Positions 1 to 4,942 of a DNA stretch of 9,083 nt are shown piece by piece. Within the stretch, counting starts at the first letter, position 1, and each line of letters begins with the position of its first letter. Under the pieces are notes generated by a model. It ran no database searches, was not told the DNA's origin, and saw only the letters and a list, made by a program, of their open reading frames with translations. Position numbers and translations under genes: made by a program. The stretch is from Saprospiraceae bacterium (GTDB taxonomy: Bacteria > Bacteroidota > Bacteroidia > Chitinophagales > Saprospiraceae): the NCBI GenBank assembly GCA_020850025.1, contig JADZFI010000446.1, positions 1-9,083 on the forward strand. Reading direction: 5' to 3'.

Positions 1-776
1 CCAATTTGATAGTCTCCAAAACATTGGCTCATGTGGCAAGTATGCTTAAGCCTGGCATTACAGGCAAAGTAATTGACAAAGCTGCGGAAGAGTTTATCAG
101 GGATCACGGTGGAAGGCCTGCATTCAAAGGATACGGCCCGAAACAGAATCCTTTCCCGGCTTCCTTGTGTGTGTCGTACAATGATATAGTGGTGCATGGA
201 ATACCAGGTAACAGAGAGTTTAGAGAAGAGGATGTGGTTTCTGTGGATTGTGGGGTAGAACTGGAAGGTTTTTATGGCGATGCTGCATTCACTTTTGCTT
301 TTCAGCAGGTAAATGAGCCCACCATGGAACTACTTCGAGTAACCTACGCCTCATTGTACCTGGGAATAGAACAGGCAGTGCATGGAAAGCGTGTTGGAGA
401 TATCTCGGCGGCAATTCAGGAATATTGCGAACGGCAACATAATTATGGAGTAGTTCGCGATTTGGTAGGGCACGGCGTTGGCCGGTCACTGCACGAAGAG
501 CCAGATGTGCCCAACTACGGAAAACGAGGAAAAGGCCCTTTGCTTCAGGAAGGTCTAACCATCGCGATAGAACCGATGGTGAACATGGGAAAGAGAGAAG
601 TATATCAATTGGAGGATGGCTGGACCATTTTAACCCGTGATAAACTTCCTAGCGCCCACTTTGAACACTCAGTTGCAGTCATGAAAGGCAAGGCTGATAT
701 CCTGTCGGATCACTCCTTCTTGCTGGCTGAAATAAAAAATAATCCAAATTTGCAGGAAGTACTGCCTAAAAGTTAG
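1..776 (+). CDS. map: Methionine aminopeptidase type I (5' partial)
   Basis: Removes the initiator methionine from nascent proteins in the cytosol, using two metal ions. The reading frame is open to the left edge. The first in-frame start-like codon (TTG at 6) lies inside the conserved N-terminal helix, so the true start is outside the window and roughly 20 residues are missing. Numbering from that TTG, the five metal ligands of the family are all visible: D81 (SVDCG), D92 (YGDAAF), H156 (LVGHGVG), E189 (AIEPM) and E220 (FEHSVAV). The substrate-site His in HEEPDVPN (H163) and the VVHG motif are also present. It ends with TAG 35 bases before infA. The map-infA-rpmJ order is the usual one at the spc/alpha operon junction, with secY expected just upstream. 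The identification is firm. Confidence 0.97.
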   Translation, partial: NLIVSKTLAHVASMLKPGITGKVIDKAAEEFIRDHGGRPAFKGYGPKQNPFPASLCVSYNDIVVHGIPGNREFREEDVVSVDCGVELEGFYGDAAFTFAFQQVNEPTMELLRVTYASLYLGIEQAVHGKRVGDISAAIQEYCERQHNYGVVRDLVGHGVGRSLHEEPDVPNYGKRGKGPLLQEGLTIAIEPMVNMGKREVYQLEDGWTILTRDKLPSAHFEHSVAVMKGKADILSDHSFLLAEIKNNPNLQEVLPKS

Positions 777-811
777 ACCTTTGCACCCCGAAATCGGGAA
801 ACGACCATTTT

Positions 812-1030
812 ATGGCAAAAGAAGACATTATCAAACAAGACGGAGTGGTTTCAGAAGCCCTGTCCAACGCCAATTTCAAGGTTCAACTGGAGAACGGGCA
901 CATCATTCTGGCTACTATTTCCGGTAAAATGCGGATGCACTACATTCGTATTCTCCCGGGCGACAAAGTTTCTGTTGAGATGTCGCCTTATGACCTGACA
1001 AGAGGACGCATCATTTACCGCTACAAGTAA
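812..1030 (+). CDS. infA: Translation initiation factor IF-1
   Basis: Small OB-fold factor that binds the 30S A site during initiation and works with IF-2 and IF-3. At 72 residues it has the standard length. It carries the expected sequence throughout: MAKEDIIKQDG at the start, the FKVQLENGH and SGKMRMHYIRILPGDKV core, and SPYDLTRGRIIYRYK at the end. The ATG at 812 matches the family N-terminus. The upstream bases (GACCATTTT) contain no purine-rich Shine-Dalgarno sequence, as is usual in Bacteroidota. It lies between map and rpmJ on the same strand, with gaps of 35 and 53 bases, so cotranscription is likely. Confidence 0.98.
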   Translation: MAKEDIIKQDGVVSEALSNANFKVQLENGHIILATISGKMRMHYIRILPGDKVSVEMSPYDLTRGRIIYRYK

Positions 1031-1046
1031 CTTGTTGATTAACAAG
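1024..1046 (+). promoter_or_regulatory. Two competing small hairpins at the infA stop codon
   Basis: ACAAG at 1024-1028 can pair with CTTGT at 1031-1035 across the TAA stop. Alternatively CTTGTT at 1031-1036 can pair perfectly with AACAAG at 1041-1046 around a GATT loop. The two pairings share the middle arm and exclude each other. No T-run follows directly, so this is not a classical terminator. A role in mRNA processing or translational coupling to rpmJ is only inferred. Confidence 0.35.
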
Positions 1047-1083
1047 TACTCTAAATTTTTGAAAACAGACAATTCGACACGAT

Positions 1084-1200
1084 ATGAAAGTCAGACCGTC
1101 CATCAAAAAGCGTTCTGTTGATTGCAAAATCGTTCGCCGTAAAGGCAAATTGTACGTAATCAACAAGAAGAACCCTAAATTCAAACAACGTCAAGGGTAA
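1084..1200 (+). CDS. rpmJ: 50S ribosomal protein L36 (zinc-free C- form)
   Basis: Smallest protein of the large ribosomal subunit, which packs into 23S rRNA. It is 38 residues, from ATG at 1084 to TAA at 1198-1200. It begins MKVRPSIKKRSVDCK and ends KKNPKFKQRQG, a full match to the L36 family. The classic form binds zinc through three Cys and one His. Here only C14 remains and the other ligand positions are Arg/Lys/Phe-type residues, so this is the C-minus version that needs no zinc. It lies 53 bases after infA and 89 bases before rpsM, its usual place. The gene is too short for many ORF callers. Confidence 0.97.
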   Translation: MKVRPSIKKRSVDCKIVRRKGKLYVINKKNPKFKQRQG

Positions 1201-1245
1201 GGACGTGTTTCGGAGGATGGGTGTATTCCCATGTTTCACCGGTCC
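1201..1245 (+). promoter_or_regulatory. Structured leader between rpmJ and rpsM
   Basis: Directly after the rpmJ stop there is a nested fold. The outer stem is GGAC (1201-1204) with GTCC (1242-1245), continued by GTG (1205-1207) with CAC (1237-1239) across a 2-base bulge. The inner stem is ATGGG (1217-1221) with CCCAT (1228-1232) and a TGTATT loop. The element lies 44 bases before the rpsM ATG, the place where enterobacteria carry the S4-binding alpha-operon leader. The rest of the leader to 1289 is unstructured and A-rich. Autoregulation by S4 is an inference from position only. No sequence match to the E. coli pseudoknot is claimed. Confidence 0.4.
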
Positions 1246-1289
1246 AAACCGAATCAACCTAACAACAGCATCAAAATCAACAAAATACA

Positions 1290-1667
1290 ATGGCACGTAT
1301 TGCAGGTGTAGATTTGCCCCGCCACAAAAGAGGTGTTATCAGCCTCACGTATATTTACGGAATCGGTCACTCTTCTGCAAGGGAAATCCTGGAGAAGGCA
1401 GGTGTCGACGAGGCTACCAAAGCTGAGGCTTGGACGGATGAAAACATCAAGGCTATCGCCCGTATCATCGCCGATGAATACAAAACCGAGGGTCAGTTGC
1501 GCTCCGAGGTGCAAATGAACATCAAGCGTTTGATGGATATCGGTTGTTATCGTGGCCTTCGTCACCGTAAGGGTCTGCCACTGCGCGGACAGCGCACCCG
1601 TACCAACGCACGTACCCGTAAGGGCAAGCGTAAGACGGTTGCCGGCAAAAAGAAAGTAACTAAGTAA
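1290..1667 (+). CDS. rpsM: 30S ribosomal protein S13
   Basis: Protein of the 30S head that contacts the P-site tRNA and forms bridges to the 50S subunit. It is 125 residues, the usual length. The N-terminus MARIAGVDLPRHKR, the helix-turn segment IYGIGHSSAREIL near 22-35, and the basic C-terminal block GLRHRKGLPLRGQRTRTNAR (about 89-108) are diagnostic. The lysine-rich tail that reaches the tRNAs (KRKTVAGKKKVTK) is intact. The ATG at 1290 follows an A-rich leader (AAAATACA) without a Shine-Dalgarno sequence. It is the first gene of the classical alpha operon order S13-S11-S4-alpha-L17, which is kept here. Confidence 0.98.
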   Translation: MARIAGVDLPRHKRGVISLTYIYGIGHSSAREILEKAGVDEATKAEAWTDENIKAIARIIADEYKTEGQLRSEVQMNIKRLMDIGCYRGLRHRKGLPLRGQRTRTNARTRKGKRKTVAGKKKVTK

Positions 1668-1766
1668 TGTGACCAATGTGGAAATGTGGTCAACAGGTTT
1701 GTTTTGCCCACATTCATCACATTCAACACATTGACCACATTCAAAAATTGACCATATTCTCATAAA
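1668..1766 (+). repeat. Nine-base tandem repeats with 11-bp inverted repeat before rpsK
   Basis: The 99-base rpsM-rpsK spacer is almost wholly repetitive. Four head-to-tail 9-mers run from 1709 to 1744: CACATTCAT, CACATTCAA, CACATTGAC, CACATTCAA. AATGTGGTCAA at 1683-1693 is the exact reverse complement of TTGACCACATT at 1731-1741. A second left arm, AATGTGG at 1675-1681, is complementary to CCACATT at 1708-1714. Those two pairings cross each other, so as RNA they could form a pseudoknot, or they could be alternatives. A TTGACCATATTC copy at 1748-1759 lies 7 bases before the rpsK ATG. Confidence 0.8.
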
Positions 1767-2159
1767 ATGGCAAAAGGTGCAGCAAAAAAAGTTGTTAAGC
1801 GGAAGGTGAAAATCACCCCGGAAGGCATGGTGTTCATCCAGGCCAGCTTCAACAACATCATCATTTCTATCACCAATAAACAGGGTGAAGTTGTTTCCTG
1901 GGCTTCTGCCGGCAAGGCAGGGTTCCGTGGTTCCAAGAAAAATACGCCATATGCAGCTCAGGTAGCTGCCAGCGATGCCGCCAAGACAGCACACGAAGCT
2001 GGCATCCGGTCTGCGGAAGTATTTGTAAAAGGCCCTGGCTCCGGTCGCGAATCTGCTATCCGCGCCATTGACCAGTCTGGTATCAAAGTACTCGTTATCA
2101 ACGACGTAACTCCGATGCCACACAACGGTTGCCGCCCTCCAAAGCGTCGCCGCGTATAA
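1767..2159 (+). CDS. rpsK: 30S ribosomal protein S11
   Basis: Component of the 30S platform beside S18, where it helps shape the E-site mRNA path. It is 130 residues, close to the family norm. Diagnostic segments are GMVFIQASFNNIIISITN (about 20-37), SWASAGKAGFRGSKKNTPYAA, VFVKGPGSGRESAIRA and the C-terminus DVTPMPHNGCRPPKRRRV. The HNGC Asn-Gly pair is the site known to form isoaspartate in E. coli S11. The ATG at 1767 fits the family N-terminus with its short basic extension (AAKKVVKRKVK). The spacer before it is repetitive, and a 12-base element 7 bases before the ATG occurs again before rpsD, which suggests shared control of the two genes. Confidence 0.98.
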   Translation: MAKGAAKKVVKRKVKITPEGMVFIQASFNNIIISITNKQGEVVSWASAGKAGFRGSKKNTPYAAQVAASDAAKTAHEAGIRSAEVFVKGPGSGRESAIRAIDQSGIKVLVINDVTPMPHNGCRPPKRRRV

Positions 2160-2171
2160 TTCATTCAATAA

Positions 2172-2183
2172 TTGACCACATTC
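2172..2183 (+). repeat. TTGACCACATTC element 7 bases before rpsD
   Basis: This 12-mer is identical to bases 1731-1742 and differs by one base from 1748-1759 (TTGACCATATTC) before rpsK. The 2172-2183 and 1748-1759 copies both end exactly 7 bases before an ATG. This window occupies the place where a ribosome-binding site would be. Function unknown. Confidence 0.7.
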
Positions 2184-2190
2184 CAATAAG

Positions 2191-2805
2191 ATGGCTCGTT
2201 ATACTGGACCAACCACCAAAAAAGCACGCTCATTCGGCGATCCTATTTTTGGCTTCGACAAATCATTTGAACGCCGGAAATATCCTCCAGGGCAGCACGG
2301 CTTGTCTCGTAAGAAAAAGCAGGCTTCCAACTACGCCGAACAGTTGAAGGAAAAGCAAAAGGCAAAATACACCTACGGTGTTTTGGAGCGCCAATTCCGT
2401 AAAACATTCGTGAACGCTACTCGTCGTCACGGTGTAACCGGTGAGGTATTGCTTCAACTGCTGGAAGCTCGTCTCGACAACACGGTTTACCGTTTGGGTA
2501 TTTCTCCTACCCGTCGTGGCGCTCGCCAATTGGTAGGTCACCGTCACATAACGGTTAACGGAAAAGTGGTAAACATTCCATCTTACTCCCTCAAACCAGG
2601 AGATATCATTGCCGTTCGCGGTAAATCCAAAGGTCTTGATGTAGTGACAACCCATGTTGGCGCTAAAACCAATAGCGTACGCAACTTTGGCTGGCTGGAG
2701 TGGAATGTAGATAAGATGCAGGGCATTTTCCTTGCCTATCCACAACGTGATCAGATTCCGGAGAACATCAACGAACAGTTGATCGTTGAATTGTACTCCA
2801 AATAA
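2191..2805 (+). CDS. rpsD: 30S ribosomal protein S4 (cysteine-free)
   Basis: Primary 16S rRNA-binding protein that nucleates assembly of the 30S body and takes part in decoding fidelity. In several bacteria it also represses its own operon. It is 204 residues, normal for the family. The N-terminal domain (MARYTGPTTKKARSFGDPIFG, then YPPGQHG near 31-37) is followed by the S4 RNA-binding fold at roughly 94-155 (RLDNTVYRLGISPTRRGARQ, GHRHITVNGKVVNIPS, LKPGDIIAV). The protein has no cysteine at all, so the N-terminal zinc knuckle of some S4 proteins is absent. The ATG at 2191 is 31 bases after rpsK. A very strong hairpin follows the stop. Confidence 0.98.
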   Translation: MARYTGPTTKKARSFGDPIFGFDKSFERRKYPPGQHGLSRKKKQASNYAEQLKEKQKAKYTYGVLERQFRKTFVNATRRHGVTGEVLLQLLEARLDNTVYRLGISPTRRGARQLVGHRHITVNGKVVNIPSYSLKPGDIIAVRGKSKGLDVVTTHVGAKTNSVRNFGWLEWNVDKMQGIFLAYPQRDQIPENINEQLIVELYSK

Positions 2806-2807
2806 TA

Positions 2808-2869
2808 GGCAACAAAAGCCACTCGGTTGGCCCTCTTTCGGAGGGCCAACCATTTTGGCGTTTGTTGCC
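2808..2869 (+). terminator. Large stem-loop between rpsD and rpoA
   Basis: Three bases after the rpsD stop, GGCAACAAA (2808-2816) pairs perfectly with TTTGTTGCC (2861-2869). Inside it GCC (2818-2820) can pair with GGC (2857-2859). A perfect 11-bp apical stem joins GGTTGGCCCTC (2825-2835) to GAGGGCCAACC (2841-2851) around a TTTCG loop. The apical stem is followed by ATTTT, so it could terminate or attenuate transcription. The long outer duplex also resembles an RNase III-type processing site. A second small hairpin, TCCGGA-TTTT-TCCGGA at 2870-2885, follows at once. Which role applies cannot be decided from sequence. Confidence 0.65.
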
Positions 2870-2894
2870 TCCGGATTTTTCCGGAATATATTGC
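2865..2894 (+). promoter_or_regulatory. Weak candidate promoter for rpoA
   Basis: TTG at 2865-2867 and TATATTGC at 2887-2894 are 19 bases apart. This resembles the Bacteroidota primary-sigma pattern (TTTG, about 19-21 bases, TAnnTTTG) with mismatches. It would supply rpoA if the preceding hairpin terminates. It overlaps the 3' arm of that hairpin, and the match is weak. Confidence 0.2.
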
Positions 2895-2958
2895 CCATAT
2901 ATCCCGCCTAAAATCAAATTCGTTTTTCCCACCAACACTCTCTCGGAGCATTCCACAT

Positions 2959-3957
2959 ATGAGTATTCTCAATTTCCAGAAGCCTGACAAAATCCTGCTG
3001 CAAAAAGCAACAGATTTCGAAGGCACATTCGAGTTCAAACCCTTGGAGCCGGGATTCGGCCAAACGGTAGGTAACTCGCTTCGCCGCGTACTCCTCTCCT
3101 CGCTCGAAGGTTATGCCATCAGCGCCGTGCGCATCGGTGGTGTTGACCATGAGTTTGCGACGATCAAAGGCGTGGTTGAAGACGTGGTGGACATAGTGCT
3201 TAACCTCAAGCAGGTGCGCATTAAACCTGTGGTTCAGGACGACAAAAACCCGCAGGAAAAGATTTACCTCACCATCAGCGGTAAGGAAGAATTCCGCGCT
3301 GCAGATATTGAGGACTTTACGAATGTGTTCAAGATCATGAATCCGGATCTCCTGATTTGTCGCATGGAGCCTTCCGTAACCCTTGAACTTGAATTAACCA
3401 TCAGCAAAGGTCGCGGCTATCAGCCCGCTGAAGACGGCGCTCCAAAAGATGCTGCTATCGGCGTTATTCCGATTGATGCGATCTACACGCCCATTAAGAA
3501 CGTTGCCTACCGCGTGGAAAGCACCCGTGTAGGACAACGCACTGACTACGAAAAACTGACCATTGAGATTAAAACCGACGGCACCATCCATCCGGAAGAT
3601 GCTATTCGCGAAGCCAGCCGTATCCTGATCCAGCACCTGATGCTGATCACCGACGAGAATATCACCTTCGACACGCCAACAAACCGTGAAGAAAGCGTGG
3701 TGGATGAGCACATCCTGCACATGCGCAAATTGCTCAAAACTTCTCTGGAAGACCTCGATCTCAGTGTACGTGCTTATAACTGCCTCAAAGCAGCCAAAAT
3801 CAATACCTTGGCTGAACTGGTACGTTACGACACACACGAACTGCTCAAATTCCGCAACTTTGGTAAAAAGTCGCTGGTAGAAATTGAGGAGTTATTGCAA
3901 GACAAGAATCTGACCTTCGGCATGGATTTGGCGAAGTACAAGTTGGACGAAGAATAA
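2959..3957 (+). CDS. rpoA: DNA-directed RNA polymerase subunit alpha
   Basis: Its dimer is the assembly platform for beta and beta', and its C-terminal domain contacts DNA and activators. The frame is open from 2827, but the family N-terminus (MSILNFQKPDK) fixes the start at ATG 2959, giving 332 residues. The N-terminal assembly domain covers about 1-235, with the dimer/beta-contact signature NSLRRVLLSSLEGYAI at 39-54. After a linker, the helix-hairpin-helix C-terminal domain spans about 260-322 (LSVRAYNCLKAAKINTL, LLKFRNFGKKSLVEIEELL). R271 corresponds to the DNA-contacting R265 of E. coli. The gene is flanked by a strong hairpin upstream and an intrinsic terminator downstream, so it may be its own unit within the alpha operon. 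Confidence 0.98.
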   Translation: MSILNFQKPDKILLQKATDFEGTFEFKPLEPGFGQTVGNSLRRVLLSSLEGYAISAVRIGGVDHEFATIKGVVEDVVDIVLNLKQVRIKPVVQDDKNPQEKIYLTISGKEEFRAADIEDFTNVFKIMNPDLLICRMEPSVTLELELTISKGRGYQPAEDGAPKDAAIGVIPIDAIYTPIKNVAYRVESTRVGQRTDYEKLTIEIKTDGTIHPEDAIREASRILIQHLMLITDENITFDTPTNREESVVDEHILHMRKLLKTSLEDLDLSVRAYNCLKAAKINTLAELVRYDTHELLKFRNFGKKSLVEIEELLQDKNLTFGMDLAKYKLDEE

Positions 3958-3967
3958 ATCAAACCTT

Positions 3968-4019
3968 AGGAATGGTGAATGTTTTGGCAATTGCGCCAAC
4001 ATTCAGCATTCCTTTTTTT
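3968..4019 (+). terminator. Intrinsic terminator after rpoA
   Basis: AGGAATG (3968-3974) pairs with CATTCCT (4007-4013). After a G/G mismatch, TGAATGTT (3976-3983) pairs with AACATTCA (3998-4005). After a TT bulge, GGC (3986-3988) pairs with GCC (3995-3997) around a 6-base loop. Seven T residues (4013-4019) follow. This is a canonical Rho-independent terminator and separates rpoA from rplQ. Confidence 0.85.
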
Positions 4020-4035
4020 AACATTTCATCACCAA

Positions 4036-4148
4036 GTGTGGTAACCGTCTTGATGCAGTGAATGGGTGACGTTCCGGTTTTCGACCCCCGGAAATGATCT
4101 CTGAAGCTAGCTCCGGTGCTACCACCTGTCAATCAGGTACTTTTTACA
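4036..4148 (+). promoter_or_regulatory. Structured leader of rplQ with two tiny ORFs
   Basis: Between the rpoA terminator and rplQ there is a hairpin with TTCCGG (4072-4077) and CCGGAA (4088-4093). A small hairpin of ACCTG (4124-4128) and CAGGT (4134-4138) is followed by ACTTTTT. GTGGTA (4038-4043) can pair with TACCAC (4120-4125), which would exclude the last hairpin. An 11-codon ORF at 4062-4097 (MGDVPVFDPRK) overlaps by ATGA a 23-codon ORF at 4094-4165. That second ORF runs past the rplQ start in another frame. I see no convincing promoter here. The regulatory reading is an inference. Confidence 0.3.
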
Positions 4149-4826
4149 ATGAGACACGGAGATAAAGTAAACAACCTCGGGCGCACCGCATCACACCGCC
4201 GCGCTCTGCTCGCCAACCTTTCCATCGCCTTGATCGAGCACAAGCGCATCACTACCACCCTTGCTAAAGCAAAAGCGCTGCGTCGCTATTTTGAGCCGAT
4301 CATCACCAAGGCTAAAGATAATTCCACGCACTCTCGCCGTTTGGTTTTCAGCCACTTGCAGAACAAGGAAGCGGTTAAAGAACTTTTCGGCCCTATTGCT
4401 GAAAAAGTTGGAAATCGCCCTGGTGGTTACCTGCGCATTATTCGTCTGGGCTTCCGTCGTGGCGACGGCGCTGAAACAGCAATGATCGAAATGGTTGACT
4501 TCAACGAAACGTACAACCCGAATGCGGGCAAAGTACGCCAGGCGAAGAAAACCCGTCGTGGTGGTAAGAAAGTGGCAGTAGCTGCTGAACCTGTTGCTCC
4601 TGTTGTGGAGGAAGCGGTTGCCGCTGAAGAAGCTGTAGCAGAGGTTGCTGAAGAAGTAGCAGCTGCACCAGTAGAAGCAGTAGCCCCTGTTGAAGAAGCG
4701 GTTGAAACTGCTGTTGAGGAAACAGTGGCTGCCGCAGAAGAAACTGCTGCTGAAGTTGCTGAAGCAGCAACCGAAGAAGCACCAGCACCTGCTGAAGAAG
4801 AAAAGAAAGACGAAGAGCAGGCTTAA
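4149..4826 (+). CDS. rplQ: 50S ribosomal protein L17 with acidic Ala/Glu-rich tail
   Basis: Large-subunit protein located near the polypeptide exit tunnel. The frame is open from 4116, but the family N-terminus MRHGDKVNNLGRTASHRRAL places the start at ATG 4149 (225 residues). The conserved L17 core covers about 1-122 and ends with the GFRRGDGAETAMIEMVDFNE segment. A short basic linker (KVRQAKKTRRGGKK, 128-141) leads into an 84-residue tail at 142-225. The tail is made almost only of Ala, Glu, Val, Pro and Thr, with a few Lys/Asp/Gln at the end. Standard L17 is about 115-130 residues, so the tail is an add-on, a pattern I associate with Bacteroidota. Intrinsic terminators lie on both sides, so it may be transcribed separately from rpoA. 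Confidence 0.97.
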   Translation: MRHGDKVNNLGRTASHRRALLANLSIALIEHKRITTTLAKAKALRRYFEPIITKAKDNSTHSRRLVFSHLQNKEAVKELFGPIAEKVGNRPGGYLRIIRLGFRRGDGAETAMIEMVDFNETYNPNAGKVRQAKKTRRGGKKVAVAAEPVAPVVEEAVAAEEAVAEVAEEVAAAPVEAVAPVEEAVETAVEETVAAAEETAAEVAEAATEEAPAPAEEEKKDEEQA

Positions 4827-4856
4827 TCAGCCTCCCTTCTTTTCTGGATAAAACTG

Positions 4857-4889
4857 GCGGCTCCCGAACATTCGGGAGCCGCTTTTTTT
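4857..4889 (+). terminator. Intrinsic terminator after rplQ
   Basis: GCGGCTCCCG (4857-4866) pairs perfectly with CGGGAGCCGC (4873-4882) around a 6-base loop (AACATT). Seven T residues at 4883-4889 follow. This is a textbook Rho-independent terminator and marks the end of the ribosomal block. Confidence 0.93.
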
Positions 4890-4942
4890 ATGCGAAAAAT
4901 CAATGGGTACCGTTACAGTCCGTACATTCGCCCATATTTATT

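Noticed and set aside
1731..1758. E. coli-like promoter TTGACC with 16-base spacer and CATATT before rpsK
   Set aside because: Bacteroidota use a different consensus (TTTG and TAnnTTTG), and both boxes belong to the repeat array.
1254..2186. A 310-codon open frame on the minus strand across rpsM and rpsK
   Set aside because: It lies antisense to two certain ribosomal genes, has no recognisable protein character, and arises from their codon bias.
2263..2898. A 211-codon open frame on the minus strand across rpsD
   Set aside because: Shadow of rpsD. It crosses the strong intergenic hairpin and shows no domain pattern.
2827..2958. 44-residue N-terminal extension of RpoA from an upstream ATG
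   Set aside because: The extension runs through the rpsD-rpoA hairpin, and the family N-terminus matches ATG 2959.
4072..4093. T-arm-like segment (TTTTCGACC) suggesting a tRNA before rplQ
   Set aside because: No acceptor, D or anticodon arms can be built around it. It is a simple TTCCGG/CCGGAA hairpin.
4890..4942. Short out-of-frame ORF starting at ATG 4890 before the protease gene
   Set aside because: It begins right at the end of the terminator T-run, overlaps the protease in another frame, and has no coding character.
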